A stretch of 64,000 nt of DNA from an uncultured Saprospiraceae bacterium (GCA_937872385.1 CALMSO010000071.1:1-64000); one strand, 5' to 3'; shown: positions 35,813 to 45,925, counted from the first letter of the stretch. Notes: generated by a model not told the origin, from the sequence alone. A program made the numbers and translations.

Positions 35813-35980
35813 AAAAAGTGCGGGCAATGCTGGCTTTTTTGCTCAAAAAGACATAGTTTTATCCACTGTTTGTAAAAGGATGAGACCCCGACCCAAGGCC
35901 TGTCATTGCCCACACCTGCACTGCCCACTGCCCATTGTTGTCATTGGAACAAAGCATTGATCATTCCCAAAATCGAGGTC

Positions 35981-37951
35981 ATGTTGTATCGCCCGCTACT
36001 TATCTTCATTTTTCTGGCCAGCTACTTCTTGGTAAGTGGCCAAACTCCCCGTTTTTCCAAAACCTTTCAACAGGCCGAAGAAGCGCTACTCAATAAAAAC
36101 CTGACCAAAGCCATCCGGCTGTACGAAAAGGTGCTCGACGAGCAACCCGGGCTGCACATTGCTCGACGCAACATCGGCATCTGCTATGAATTGATGAACG
36201 ACTATGCCTCGGCTTTGCGCGCCTACGAAAAAGTGATTGAACAAAGCGAATTTTTTTCGCGAACGATTTACTTTCGTGCGGGATTAGCCAGCTACAAAAC
36301 CGGCGATTATGAAAAAGCGCTTACTTATTACAGCAAATTTGAATTCTTGCTGGGCAGACCTTCCTATGATTTTGCCGACATTGCCGACAAGGAAGCCCAG
36401 GAAGAAGCCGACATGATCGCTCAATTGGACAACAGCATCCGCGCTTGTTACATCTCTCGTGATTCGGTCACCTTTTTGAATGTGCAAGAAGTGCAAAATC
36501 TGGGGCCCAACATCAATTCCCGCGCCGACGAATATTTTCCTTTTGTATCCAATGACCAGAAACTGCTCTTTTTTACTGGCCGCCGCCACAATCGCGCCAA
36601 TGAAAACCTCTATTATAGCCGCTTTCAGCAAGGCGCATGGACCGAAGGCCTCCCGCTCACCGGCAAGCAAAGCCGCACCGGGCACGAGGGCATGGCTACG
36701 GTAGTGCGCGATGGCAAAACCATGTATTTCACCGCCTGCGGGCGCGAAGGGGTGCTGGGTTCTTGTGATATTTGGCAGGCCAATGTGGAAGACACCGAAA
36801 TCCGGTCGGTCAATACCTTGCAGGGAGCTGTTAATTCTGAAAAATGGGAATCGCAGGCCGCGGTAAGTTGCGATGGTACCACCCTTTATTTTGCCAGCGA
36901 CCGCGAGGGCGGCTATGGCGGCACCGACATCTGGATGAGCAAACGCAACCTCGACGGAAGCTGGAGTGAGCCAGTCAATCTTGGCCCCAATATCAATACG
37001 CCGGGCTACGAAGAATCGCCGTTTATTACCAACGATGGGCAAACGCTGTATTTCTCCTCCGACGGGCATCCGGGCCTCGGCGACCAAGACATTTTCCTGA
37101 GCCGCATAGACAGTGAAGGCAACTGGAGCAAGCCGGTCAACCTGGGGCCGCCGGTCAACTCCGCGCACCGCGAACTGTGCTTTATCCTCGCCGCCGATGG
37201 CAAAACCGGTTATTTTGCTTCCGACCGCCCTGCGGGCTATGGCGGGCTTGATATTTACACCGTGCAGCTTGGCTCCGAGCTATTCAGCGAAGCGATTACC
37301 TTTGTCGAAGGGTTTGTTAAAGACACCATTCTGGATGTGCCTATGCCTGACATTATGGTACAAATAGCTGGCCGCGAACCCGTTAAAACCGACGAAAATG
37401 GCCGGTTTTTCCTCTGTATCCCGGCTTATGAAATCATGGATATTTCGGTACAAAAAGACCTTTATCACCCTTATCAAAATGAATTTATCATCCCTTTCTG
37501 GGACAACAAACAGTTTTATACCATTGAAATTTGGATGGAACCCATCACCCGTCCGGTGCGCGATTTTACAGTCAAAACGCCTATAATAGACACTACCACC
37601 GTTGAAGTGCGCCGCCGGCCGCAACGCCGTGATTATCTGCACACCATTTTTTTTGAATTTGACAAATCTACTATGACGCCGCTCGAATTAAACAATCTCG
37701 ACGCCTTCTTACAGCAAATGAAAGGCAAAAACTTGCAGCGCGTAGAAATTATCGGTTTTTCCGATGACATTGGTACCGATGTGTACAATCTCAAACTGTC
37801 CGAAGAGCGCGCCAAACGTATTGCCCTGCACCTAATGGACAACGGGCTGCTTGTAGATCAAATTTACATCGAGGGCCGCGGCGAAATACGCGATGACAAA
37901 CCCAAAAACCTCAATCGAAAAGTAGAAGTAAAGGTGAGTGCCCTCGAATAA
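35981..37951 (+). CDS. OmpA-family protein with TPR, WD40-like propeller and carboxypeptidase-regulatory domains (PorE-like layout)
   Basis: From ATG 35981 (656 residues) a signal peptide (LIFIFLASYFLVSG) is followed by TPRs (about 25-120), a PD40/WD40-like beta propeller (repeated YFASDREGGYGGTDIW-type units, about 180-435), a carboxypeptidase-regulatory-like domain (about 445-525) and a C-terminal OmpA peptidoglycan-binding domain (about 550-656; FDKSTMTPLELNNLDAF, then GRGE and NRKVEV). This order matches PorE, a T9SS-associated outer-membrane lipoprotein. No lipidation cysteine is obvious, so it may be a paralogue. A short heptad run (CTGCCCA units) lies just upstream at 35918-35938. Confidence 0.85.
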   Translation: MLYRPLLIFIFLASYFLVSGQTPRFSKTFQQAEEALLNKNLTKAIRLYEKVLDEQPGLHIARRNIGICYELMNDYASALRAYEKVIEQSEFFSRTIYFRAGLASYKTGDYEKALTYYSKFEFLLGRPSYDFADIADKEAQEEADMIAQLDNSIRACYISRDSVTFLNVQEVQNLGPNINSRADEYFPFVSNDQKLLFFTGRRHNRANENLYYSRFQQGAWTEGLPLTGKQSRTGHEGMATVVRDGKTMYFTACGREGVLGSCDIWQANVEDTEIRSVNTLQGAVNSEKWESQAAVSCDGTTLYFASDREGGYGGTDIWMSKRNLDGSWSEPVNLGPNINTPGYEESPFITNDGQTLYFSSDGHPGLGDQDIFLSRIDSEGNWSKPVNLGPPVNSAHRELCFILAADGKTGYFASDRPAGYGGLDIYTVQLGSELFSEAITFVEGFVKDTILDVPMPDIMVQIAGREPVKTDENGRFFLCIPAYEIMDISVQKDLYHPYQNEFIIPFWDNKQFYTIEIWMEPITRPVRDFTVKTPIIDTTTVEVRRRPQRRDYLHTIFFEFDKSTMTPLELNNLDAFLQQMKGKNLQRVEIIGFSDDIGTDVYNLKLSEERAKRIALHLMDNGLLVDQIYIEGRGEIRDDKPKNLNRKVEVKVSALE

Positions 37952-38141
37952 AATTTACTTTCTGCCGTTTTGTCACCTCCGAGCAGGTCATCTGCCAGCC
38001 CTGCCCCATTTGGCTCGTTTTCTCTTACAAAAATGACAGTTTGACCACAAAAAAGCCCCCAAGCGTGCTCTGGCACAGGCCTTGCTATATTCAAAACGTC
38101 AACATATACTTTTTAAAAGCCAACAAAATAAAATCTATATC

Positions 38142-40046
38142 ATGGGTAAAATTATCGGAATAGATTTGGGAACGACCAACTCCTGTGTCGCAGTGATGGA
38201 AGGCAATGAACCAGTGGTGATTCCGAATGACGAAGGAAGAAGAACAACGCCGTCGGTAGTCGGTTTCATGGACAATGGCGAGCGCAAAATCGGTGACCCC
38301 GCCAAGCGCCAGGCTATCACCAACCCGACCCGAACGGTCTTTTCTATCAAGCGTTTTATGGGGCGTCGCTTCAGTGAAGTGACAGGCGAAGCCGGGCGCG
38401 TACCTTACAAAGCAGGCAAAGGCGACAATGACACCGTACGCGTGGACATTGACGGCCGCCAATACACCCCCCAGGAAATCTCTGCAATGGTATTGCAAAA
38501 AATGAAAAAAACGGCGGAAGATTTCCTCGGGCAGGAAGTGACGGAAGCAGTAGTGACCGTACCGGCTTATTTCAATGACTCGCAGCGCCAAGCTACCAAA
38601 GAAGCTGGCGAAATTGCAGGTTTGACCATTCGCAGAATCATCAACGAACCAACGGCAGCCGCTCTGGCGTATGGCCTCGACAAGCGCAACAAGGATATTA
38701 CCATTGCTGTATTCGACCTCGGTGGCGGTACTTTCGACATTTCCATCCTCGAGCTGGGCGATGGCGTATTCGAGGTAAAATCTACCAACGGCGATACGCA
38801 CCTCGGTGGCGACGATTTCGACCAAGTAATCATTGATTGGTTAGCCGACGCATTCAAAGAGCAGGAAAACATGGACTTGCGCAAAGACCCCATGGCTCTC
38901 CAGCGTTTGAAAGATGCTGCTGAAAAAGCTAAAATCGAGTTGTCGTCCTCCAGCGAAACGGAAGTGAACCTGCCGTACATCACCGCCAAAGACGGCGTAC
39001 CCAAGCACTTAGTGATGAAACTCACCCGCGCCAAATTTGAACAATTGGCCGACCAGTTGGTGGCACGTACCTTAGAGCCTTGCCGGCTCGCTTTGAAAGA
39101 TGCTGCGCTGAGCAAAGACGATATTGACGAGGTGATTCTCGTAGGTGGCTCTACACGCATCCCGAAGATACAGCAAGCGGTAGAAGAATTTTTTGGCAAA
39201 AAGCCGAACAAGGGTGTCAACCCCGACGAGGTGGTGGCTATTGGTGCAGCTATCCAAGGGGGCGTACTCAGCGGAGATGTACAAGATGTATTGCTGCTCG
39301 ATGTCACGCCGCTTTCTATGGGCATTGAAACAATGGGTAATATGTATGACGTTGTCATTGAGTCTAATACAACCATTCCGACCAAAAAGTCGAAGGTGTA
39401 TTCAACCGCTTCTGACAATCAGCCCTCGGTAGAAATTCACATCCTGCAAGGCGAGCGCCCTATGGCCAAAGACAACCGCACCATCGGTCGCTTTATTCTC
39501 GACGGCATTCCACCAGCGCCGCGCGGCGTACCACAAATCGAAGTGGTATTCGACATTGACGCCAACGGTATTCTGAATGTATCGGCCAAAGACAAGGGCA
39601 CCGGCAAGGAGCAGAAAATTCGCATCGAAGCCTCCACGGGCTTATCGAAAGACGAAATCGAAAGAATGAAAGCCGAAGCTGCTGCCAATGCCGACAGCGA
39701 CCGCGAGGCCCGCGAGCGCGCCGAAAAACTGAACATGGCGGATACACTGGCATTCCAAACCGAAAAACAGTTGAAAGACTACGGCGACAAAATACCGGCC
39801 CACAAAAAGGAAGCCATCGAAACGGCGCTTAGCGACCTACGAGAAGCCCACAAATCGGAAGACCTCGACCGCATAGAACGGGCGACCGAAGCACTCAACA
39901 GCGCCTGGCAGGCAGCCAGCCAAGAAATGTACCAAGCTACTCAAGAGCAGGAAGCCAATGCCCCTGGCAACGGTGCGGCCACAGACGATAGCTCAGCCGC
40001 CGACGATGTAACCGATGTAGAATACGAAGAAGTGAATAACAAGTAA
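38142..40046 (+). CDS. dnaK: chaperone DnaK (Hsp70)
   Basis: From ATG 38142 the protein has 634 residues starting [20 protein letters not shown], the Hsp70 phosphate-1 motif. [20 protein letters not shown] (about 190-210) and [14 protein letters not shown] (about 330) complete the ATPase domain. The substrate domain starts after [13 protein letters not shown], and the lid ends in a short acidic tail with DVEYEEV. The upstream in-frame extension to 38082 is not needed. Large antisense ORFs through this gene are artefacts of codon bias. Confidence 0.98.
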   Translation: MGKIIGIDLGTTNSCVAVMEGNEPVVIPNDEGRRTTPSVVGFMDNGERKIGDPAKRQAITNPTRTVFSIKRFMGRRFSEVTGEAGRVPYKAGKGDNDTVRVDIDGRQYTPQEISAMVLQKMKKTAEDFLGQEVTEAVVTVPAYFNDSQRQATKEAGEIAGLTIRRIINEPTAAALAYGLDKRNKDITIAVFDLGGGTFDISILELGDGVFEVKSTNGDTHLGGDDFDQVIIDWLADAFKEQENMDLRKDPMALQRLKDAAEKAKIELSSSSETEVNLPYITAKDGVPKHLVMKLTRAKFEQLADQLVARTLEPCRLALKDAALSKDDIDEVILVGGSTRIPKIQQAVEEFFGKKPNKGVNPDEVVAIGAAIQGGVLSGDVQDVLLLDVTPLSMGIETMGNMYDVVIESNTTIPTKKSKVYSTASDNQPSVEIHILQGERPMAKDNRTIGRFILDGIPPAPRGVPQIEVVFDIDANGILNVSAKDKGTGKEQKIRIEASTGLSKDEIERMKAEAAANADSDREARERAEKLNMADTLAFQTEKQLKDYGDKIPAHKKEAIETALSDLREAHKSEDLDRIERATEALNSAWQAASQEMYQATQEQEANAPGNGAATDDSSAADDVTDVEYEEVNNK

Positions 40047-40071
40047 ATAAAGCGTTGATTATAATGCTGCG

Positions 40072-40110
40072 AAAAGCCTCCCGATATGATGTATTGGGGG
40101 GCTTTTTTTG
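40072..40110 (+). terminator. intrinsic terminator after dnaK
   Basis: AAAAGCCTCCC and GGGGGGCTTTTTTT pair across GATATGATGTATT with one mismatch, ending in a T run, 26 bases after the dnaK stop. Confidence 0.75.
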
Positions 40111-40118
40111 TAATAAAG

Positions 40119-40152
40119 AATCGTAAATCGTAAATCGTAAATCGTAAATCGC
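40119..40152. repeat. heptanucleotide tandem repeat (ATCGTAA x4)
   Basis: Four perfect ATCGTAA units plus a partial fifth follow the dnaK terminator. Related sequence (ATTACGATTTACGA, the reverse complement) occurs near 9796 and 30801. Confidence 0.9.
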
Positions 40153-40257
40153 ACATGATATAAGCATTATAAAAGTTCGCCATTATTTACACATTACATC
40201 GGTGTTGCAACCCCAGGGCGCACTTTTTTGTTGTGTAAGCAAAAATACATCCAGGAT

Positions 40258-41238
40258 ATGGAAACTTTCGATTTGGTGATTATTGGCGGTGGGCCAACGG
40301 GGCTGAATTGCGCTATTTCAGCAGAAAAAGCAGGGCTAAGCTACGTAGTGTTAGAAAAAGGTGCGCTGGCAAATTCCATTTACCACTTTCCAGTAAATAT
40401 GACCTTTTTTTCTACTTCGCGGCTACTCGAAATCGGTGGCATTCCATTTATTTCACACAGTGATAAACCTACTCGACGCGAGGCTTTAGAGTATTATCGC
40501 CGCATCTGGCAAAGCTGGCATCTCAAGGTGCGCCTGTACGAAGAGGTATTGCAAATGCAAGCCACCGGAACGGGCTGGTATCATATTGAAACAGCAAAAG
40601 GACATTATAAAGCAGCAAAAGTAATTGTAGCGACGGGTTTTTATGATACGCCGCGCCTGCTAAAAGTGCCAGGCGAATCATTACCAAAAGTAAAACATTA
40701 TTATGATGATGCGCATATTTATGTAGGGCAGAAAATATTAGTCGTAGGTGCCGCCAATTCGGCTTGTGATGTAGCTTTAGAGACTTATTATAAAGGTGCG
40801 GAAGTAACAATGGCTATTCGTGAAAGCGAAATTTATCCGAAAGTAAAGTACTGGATTCGTCCGAATATTGAAAATCGGATTAAAGAAGGTAGCATCAAGG
40901 CGCATTTTAATACCGTAGTACGCGAAATTCGCCCGCAGGAAGTAGTACTGGAGGGGCCGGAGGGTTTATTTACTATTGAAAATAATTTTGTATTAGCCAT
41001 GACGGGTTATCAGCCTAATTATGCGCTATTGGAGCGCCTCGGTATTGAAGTGCCCGCAGCGGAGCCGCGCATTCCGGTGTATAATGAAGAAACGCTGGAG
41101 ACATCATTGCCGGGTGTGTATCTGGCGGGCGTGGTATGTGCCGGTATGCAAACCAACAAGTTATTTATCGAAAATACCCGCGATCATGGCGACCGTATTA
41201 TAAAGGAAATACAAGCACAAAAAGCTATGGTGCACTGA
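40258..41238 (+). CDS. ypdA: YpdA-type flavin disulfide reductase
   Basis: From ATG 40258 (326 residues) FAD-binding DLVIIGGGPTGLNCAIS is at residues 5-21, NAD(P)-binding ILVVGAANSACDVALE near 157, and the late FAD motif GVYLAGVVCAG near 284. The CxxC of thioredoxin reductase is absent, as expected for YpdA, which reduces bacillithiol disulfide. The segment HFPVNMTFFSTSRLLEIGG near 43 is family specific. Bacillithiol occurs in many Bacteroidota, so that role is plausible but inferred. Confidence 0.88.
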   Translation: METFDLVIIGGGPTGLNCAISAEKAGLSYVVLEKGALANSIYHFPVNMTFFSTSRLLEIGGIPFISHSDKPTRREALEYYRRIWQSWHLKVRLYEEVLQMQATGTGWYHIETAKGHYKAAKVIVATGFYDTPRLLKVPGESLPKVKHYYDDAHIYVGQKILVVGAANSACDVALETYYKGAEVTMAIRESEIYPKVKYWIRPNIENRIKEGSIKAHFNTVVREIRPQEVVLEGPEGLFTIENNFVLAMTGYQPNYALLERLGIEVPAAEPRIPVYNEETLETSLPGVYLAGVVCAGMQTNKLFIENTRDHGDRIIKEIQAQKAMVH

Positions 41239-41400
41239 TTTTTTTTATAATAAAGTGAATGATTGTTGTAATGTTGTTATTTGTTAATTGTTAGATGGGT
41301 AATTGTTTTCAGTAAAAAATACAAATTATTAATTATCAGAACATAAAACCCTTTCCCATTAATCCTTAACCATTAACCATTATTTTACATTACAAAAACA

Positions 41401-41916
41401 TTATACTTTCCGGGGGCGTTTGAAAACCGGCACGGTAGAGCAAGGCTCGCCGTACATAATGCTTTGTGCATAAGGTTGTAATTTGCGCGTAAGTGCTACA
41501 TAAGCCGAGGCGGGCACCGGCCGGTTGCTACAGCCTTTAATGACGATGCGCTGCCCTTCGTACTGCGCGGCGTCCATGTCGGCGAGGGTTTTGGCGAAAG
41601 CCGCTGTGTAATAGGTATCGGCGTTGCCCTGAAAAATATCATTAGCGTAAGGCGCTGCGTAAGCCGTCACGAGCATATAAGCCCACACCGGAATAATGGC
41701 ATCGGTAGAGCAATAGACTAACAGAATTTTATCCTGATACTGCTCCCAGTTGTGTTCCTTGAGTGCTGCACGAAAGTCTTTCTCCTTGAGAATCAGCTCC
41801 ATAAAGAGATAATCTTTCAAATCAAAAACCACCACCGCTGCTTTCGGGAAGAAATCTTCCAGATTCAGGGTGATCAAGCCGCTATTGGCTACCCGGTTGA
41901 CTAATGTTTCTTCCAT
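41401..41916 (-). CDS. DUF2480 family protein
   Basis: A 171-residue cytosolic protein starting EETLVNRVANSGLITLNLE, the recognisable DUF2480 opening. Later blocks YCSTDAIIPVWAYMLVT, QRIVIKGCSNRPVPASAYV and the C-terminal GEPCSTVPVFKR include conserved cysteines. The family is common in Bacteroidota, and no activity is established. It is followed 53 bases upstream on the same strand by scpB, so the two may share a transcript. Confidence 0.88.
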   Translation of the reverse strand: MEETLVNRVANSGLITLNLEDFFPKAAVVVFDLKDYLFMELILKEKDFRAALKEHNWEQYQDKILLVYCSTDAIIPVWAYMLVTAYAAPYANDIFQGNADTYYTAAFAKTLADMDAAQYEGQRIVIKGCSNRPVPASAYVALTRKLQPYAQSIMYGEPCSTVPVFKRPRKV

Positions 41917-41969
41917 ATTATATGGTGTATGGTGTAACAGTTTTATGCTGTAACGGTTTTGTGGTTTAT

Positions 41970-42548
41970 TTAGTTGGCTTCTTCTTCGATGGGTGCCTGT
42001 TCGCCGATTTCGCTGTCCGGTTCCTTGAAGTCCTTGGGCTGCGGCAGGTCTTTCAAGCTTTTCAAACCAAAATAATCCATGAATTTTTCTGAAGTACCGT
42101 ACAGCAGGGGCCGCCCCGGTCCTTCACTTCTACCTGTTATAATAACAAGTTCCTTTTCCAATAGTTTTTGCATAGCATAATCACAATTGACGCCGCGTAT
42201 TTTTTCTACTTCCGAGCGAGCGAGGGGTTGCTTATAGGCAATAATGGCGAGCGTTTCGAGTGCTGCCTGCGACAAGCGTTTTCGAGTAGTTTGCTTCAGA
42301 TAGACCCCTACCGTGTTGTGATAGGCGGGTTTGGTCATGAGGCGGTAGCCCTCGTTGATTTCGGTCAGTTCAAAAGCAAAAGCTTCGTGTGCATAGCGCG
42401 CGCGCAATTGCTCGATGGCTGCCAGCAACTCTGGCTCCGGAAAACTGCTACCAAAGGCTTCTTCGAGACAACTTTGTATTTCGCCGAGGCGAATTGGCTC
42501 CGTAGCGCTGAAAATCAAACTTTCGATGTGTGGCAATAAAAAATCCAT
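41970..42548 (-). CDS. scpB: segregation and condensation protein ScpB
   Basis: This is a partner of Smc-ScpA in chromosome organisation. From ATG 42548 the protein has 192 residues with tandem winged-helix domains: LLPHIESLIFSATEPIRLGE in the first, then LSQAALETLAIIAYKQPLAR, SEVEKIRGVNCDYAMQKLLE and GRPLLYGTSEKFMDYFGL in the second. The acidic tail is typical. The longer ORF start (42593) would add a cysteine-rich leader not seen in the family. scpA is not in this window. Confidence 0.93.
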   Translation of the reverse strand: MDFLLPHIESLIFSATEPIRLGEIQSCLEEAFGSSFPEPELLAAIEQLRARYAHEAFAFELTEINEGYRLMTKPAYHNTVGVYLKQTTRKRLSQAALETLAIIAYKQPLARSEVEKIRGVNCDYAMQKLLEKELVIITGRSEGPGRPLLYGTSEKFMDYFGLKSLKDLPQPKDFKEPDSEIGEQAPIEEEAN

Positions 42549-42611
42549 AGGGCAAAAGTACGCATTTTTGGCAATCGGCGCGCAACGCCGCAAAATAGTC
42601 TTGCACTATTC

Positions 42612-43469
42612 TTACCGGCATTTTTCGGCTACCATTTGCTGAAAAGGCACATCGCGCACCAAGCGGCCGTAGGTATTTCGATTGTGAGCGGCATTGTCGG
42701 TGGGTTCGGTTTGTTGGTAATAAAAATCGGCATAAGCCCCGACGCCCTTTTGGGCGAAAGCCAACTCAAGCAAGCACTGGATATGCAACGAATCCAGCTC
42801 CGGATGCAGTTGGGCATGTTTGAAAAAAGCGCGTTGGCGGTAGCGTTGCGTTTGGCGCTCGGTGGGTCGGTCGAGCCGGATTTTACTTACTTTGGGCTGA
42901 TTGGAAGCGTATTCTACAATAAATTCATCGCCAGCTTGTAGGGGCAGCAGCGCACCGCCGGGGTCAGGTACGGTTTGCTCATAGCGTTGGCCAAGGGCGA
43001 CAAAAGTATAGCGCAGTTTGTCTTGTTTGATCGGAAAAACCTTGGCCGGAGTGATGCGTCCGTATTGCGCCAGCCAAGCCGCCGCCTGGCGTTGTGGCAC
43101 CACCTTTTCGTTGTAGCGCCATGCCCCAATGCCAATAATGATAGCTACCAGCAAGGCGATGCCCATGAGCACTAATTTGCGAAAGTCTTCTCGCTCGCGC
43201 AGCTTGCGGGCCCGGTTGAGCGGGGTGTCCACCTGCCGATTTACATCAAAATGGTACTGAAACTGCTCGCCCTGCCGTGCTATTTTCAGCTCCAGCAGGT
43301 CATCTTCGATAAAAAAAGAGTACGTCCAGTCTTGCAGCACATTAAAATCAATGTAAATAACGCTAAGGTTGCAATAAACCATCAAATGCCCAGACTCGGC
43401 ACCATGATACAGCCCTACTACGTATTGCTTGCCCGAACCACTTGTGTATGCCCAATTGTGCTGCGCCAA
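42612..43469 (-). CDS. single-pass membrane protein, unknown function
   Basis: A 285-residue protein whose N-terminal 95 residues look like a cytosolic beta-rich domain. One membrane segment (VLMGIALLVAIIIGIGAW) lies at about residues 100-117. The extracytoplasmic part begins with EKVVPQRQAAAWLAQYGRIT and resembles DUF3592-type beta domains (VALGQRYEQTVPDPGGALLP, then GDEFIVEYASNQPKVSKI). I cannot assign a role. It lies just upstream of scpB on the same strand. Confidence 0.6.
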   Translation of the reverse strand: MAQHNWAYTSGSGKQYVVGLYHGAESGHLMVYCNLSVIYIDFNVLQDWTYSFFIEDDLLELKIARQGEQFQYHFDVNRQVDTPLNRARKLREREDFRKLVLMGIALLVAIIIGIGAWRYNEKVVPQRQAAAWLAQYGRITPAKVFPIKQDKLRYTFVALGQRYEQTVPDPGGALLPLQAGDEFIVEYASNQPKVSKIRLDRPTERQTQRYRQRAFFKHAQLHPELDSLHIQCLLELAFAQKGVGAYADFYYQQTEPTDNAAHNRNTYGRLVRDVPFQQMVAEKCR

Positions 43470-43603
43470 AAGAAAAAAGATTTATAGCATAACTGATTTG
43501 ATAGAAAAAAGATACGCCAAAACCTCAAAAAAGCAGTATCACTTGCATCACTTTAACATAAATTTCCAAAAACAAGCAACACACCTTGCATGCTCTTAAA
43601 CTA

Positions 43604-43672
43604 TAAAACCGCAAACCGCAAACCGCGAATTGCGAACCGCGAATTGCAAACCGCGAATTGCAAACCGCGACT
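43604..43672. repeat. heptanucleotide repeat (CCGCAAA / CCGCGAA / TTGCGAA units)
   Basis: About nine consecutive seven-base units that alternate between CCGCRAA and TTGCRAA lie between convergent-side ends of two minus-strand genes. The 14-base alternation is regular. No ORF uses it. Confidence 0.88.
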
Positions 43673-43676
43673 TACC

Positions 43677-44636
43677 CTAAAACGGCAGTTTGCTCAAGTC
43701 CACATTGCCGCCCGTAAGAATGATGCCCACTTTTTCGGCTTCAAAACGCTCCCGATTTTGCAAAACAGCCGCCAGGGGCACCGCACAGGAGGGTTCGATG
43801 ATAATTTTCATGCGTTCCCATACCAAGCGCATGGCTTCAATAATAGCCGCCTCCGAAACGGTGATGATATCATCCACGTGCATTTGAATAATGCCGAAAG
43901 TTTTCTCGCCCAGATTGGTGCGCAGTCCGTCAGCGATAGTATCGGTAGTAGCATTGGTTTCTATCTGACCACTTTGCAAGGAGCGCCAGGCATCGTCCAC
44001 GGCTGCTGGCTCGGCTCCTATCACTTTGGTACTCGGCGACCAGTAGCGCGTGCTCAAGGCGGTGCCGCTCAGCAATCCGCCGCCGCCCACCGGCGCGATA
44101 ATCGTGTCGAGTTCTTCTACATCTTGCAGCAGCTCGCGGGCACAGGTAGCTTGCCCCGCAATGACGTTGTAATCATCGTAAGGATGAATAAACGTAGCGC
44201 CCGTTTGGCGGACTACCTCTTCGAGCGTTTTCTCGCGGGCTTCAATAGTAGCGGCGCAGAAAATAATATTAGCACCGTACCCCTCGGTTGCGGCTATTTT
44301 AGTAGCAGGTGCATTTTCGGGCATCACGATATAGGCAGGTACGCCCAACAGACGCGCCGCACGGGCTACGGCCTGGGCATGATTGCCAGAAGAATGAGTA
44401 GCCAAACCGCGCTCTAGCTCTGCTTCCGTAAGGCGAACGGCCGCACTTGCCGCGCCCCGCATTTTGAAAGCGCCGATTTTTTGAAAGTTTTCGCATTTGA
44501 AAAACAACTCTGCCCCAGATATATCGTTGAGGCTTTCGCTGGTCATCACTGGCGTGTAGTGCAAAAATTCAAAAATCAGTTCTTGTGTTTCGACAATGTC
44601 CTGTCGGGTAGGGATACGGTCTAATTTTTCAAGCAT
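43677..44636 (-). CDS. PLP-dependent threonine/serine dehydratase (serine racemase-like)
   Basis: This is a fold-type II PLP enzyme that deaminates threonine or serine to 2-oxo acid, or racemises serine. The PLP lysine is in IGAFKMRGAASA (Lys58). The phosphate-binding glycine loop is PVGGGGLLSGTAL (about 185), and HSSGNHAQAVARAA (about 82) is the conserved substrate loop. At 319 residues it lacks the ACT-like regulatory domain of biosynthetic IlvA, so it is a catabolic threonine ammonia-lyase or serine racemase type. No other branched-chain gene is nearby. Confidence 0.88.
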   Translation of the reverse strand: MLEKLDRIPTRQDIVETQELIFEFLHYTPVMTSESLNDISGAELFFKCENFQKIGAFKMRGAASAAVRLTEAELERGLATHSSGNHAQAVARAARLLGVPAYIVMPENAPATKIAATEGYGANIIFCAATIEAREKTLEEVVRQTGATFIHPYDDYNVIAGQATCARELLQDVEELDTIIAPVGGGGLLSGTALSTRYWSPSTKVIGAEPAAVDDAWRSLQSGQIETNATTDTIADGLRTNLGEKTFGIIQMHVDDIITVSEAAIIEAMRLVWERMKIIIEPSCAVPLAAVLQNRERFEAEKVGIILTGGNVDLSKLPF

Positions 44637-44730
44637 TGTATGTGATTTTTTTCTCTCAGTTGGTAAAAAAGGCGTGTTAATTTATTTTTAAAAAATTGAA
44701 AATCAAGCAGTTAACATCAAAGTTTCCAAT

Positions 44731-45768
44731 TCAATCCTCTCCCTCGTTCGCTTCTTTTTCTATGGCAAACTCCGCCTTCAGCGCCCGATTCTCGTCTGCT
44801 TGGTACAGGGCATAATCAAACCCTTGGGTCAAGGCGAAGGCGCCGTGCGCACCATTTTTATCAATAGCTAAATACCCAACCTGTGCACCTTTGGGCAATT
44901 GGCCGCCGTAGCGAGCCACAATACGGGCGATGGCTGCTTCGCAGGCGCTCTGAGGGCTATGGCCCTGCCGCATCAGCTCTACGATGAGAAACGCGCCGAG
45001 GGTTTTGAGCATCAACTCGCCGTGACCAGTAGCACAGGCACCGCCGACTGCGTTGTCCACGTACATGCCGGCACCGATAACAGGCGAGTCGCCTACTCTG
45101 CCGTGCATTTTGTAAGCCATGCCGCTGGTAGTGCAGGCCCCTGCGATGTCGCCGTTTTTATCAATAGCCAAAATACCAATTGTATCGTGCTGATTTACAT
45201 CCACTTTGGGTTCGTACTTACTGCTGATGCGCCATTTTTCCCAGGCTTTTCGGGCGGCTTCGGTCAGCAGATTCTCTACTTCAAATCCCTGTTCTATAGC
45301 AAATTGCAAAGCACCTTCTCCGCTCAGCATCACATGCGGCGTTTTTTCCATCACCTTGCGCGCCACCGACACCGGATGCTTGATACCTTGCAAGAACGTG
45401 ACGCTGCCAGCATTGCCATTGGCATCCATAATACAGGCGTCGAGGGTTACTTTGCCATCGCGGTCGGGCAGCCCGCCGTAGCCCACGCTGGTATCGGTTG
45501 GGTCGGCTTCGGGCACGCGCGCGCCGGCTTCTACGGCATCAAGGGCCGTACCCCCATTTTCCAACGTTTGCCAAGCGGCTTCCGTTGCCTTCAAATTGGG
45601 CGACCAGGTGGCAATGATGATTGGAAAACCGGGCTTGGAGTGCGGATTTTTTTTGTAGCGGCGGCTTGGATTTTGATTATCAGACGATTGGCAAGCGTGC
45701 AGCCCTATACCAGTCGCTACCGTAGCGAGAAAAGCCGTCGTTAAAAATTTTCTTCTTTTCAATAACAT
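44731..45768 (-). CDS. secreted glycosylasparaginase (N4-(beta-GlcNAc)-L-asparaginase, Ntn-hydrolase)
   Basis: This cleaves the amide bond between N-acetylglucosamine and asparagine in glycoproteins. It is an Ntn hydrolase activated by self-cleavage before the threonine in QHDTIGILAID (about Thr196 from ATG 45768). SGMAYKMHGRVGDSPVIGAG and CATGHGELM complete the active site. The N-terminus LLKRRKFLTTAFLATVATG with a cysteine in LHAC suggests export, with a twin-arginine motif and possibly lipidation. The Tat/lipoprotein reading is inference. It adds to the window's set of exported hydrolases. Confidence 0.88.
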   Translation of the reverse strand: MLLKRRKFLTTAFLATVATGIGLHACQSSDNQNPSRRYKKNPHSKPGFPIIIATWSPNLKATEAAWQTLENGGTALDAVEAGARVPEADPTDTSVGYGGLPDRDGKVTLDACIMDANGNAGSVTFLQGIKHPVSVARKVMEKTPHVMLSGEGALQFAIEQGFEVENLLTEAARKAWEKWRISSKYEPKVDVNQHDTIGILAIDKNGDIAGACTTSGMAYKMHGRVGDSPVIGAGMYVDNAVGGACATGHGELMLKTLGAFLIVELMRQGHSPQSACEAAIARIVARYGGQLPKGAQVGYLAIDKNGAHGAFALTQGFDYALYQADENRALKAEFAIEKEANEGED

Positions 45769-45925
45769 GGGCAAGGTGGTTTGAGTAATGGGAGCTTGTT
45801 ATTTAGTCAATGTTACTTGTTAATAGGATAGTTGTTTATACTTAATAATCAGTCATTTGTGTATTTTTTTTGAACGAAAAATAATTATATCTGGGCACTT
45901 TAATAGCATAGAATTTATTCGGTGT

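Noticed and set aside
36284..37168. 294-codon antisense ORF across the OmpA-family gene
   Set aside because: It lies wholly inside a well supported coding gene and has no recognisable motifs.
38091..39418. Two long antisense ORFs (244 and 283 codons) across dnaK
   Set aside because: Codon bias in Hsp70 genes leaves long antisense frames open. They have no promoter or domain support.
43588..43600. CATGCTCTTAAAC matching one end of the MITE at 20.4 kb
   Set aside because: A 13-base match without the other end or a target duplication is not enough to call a second copy.
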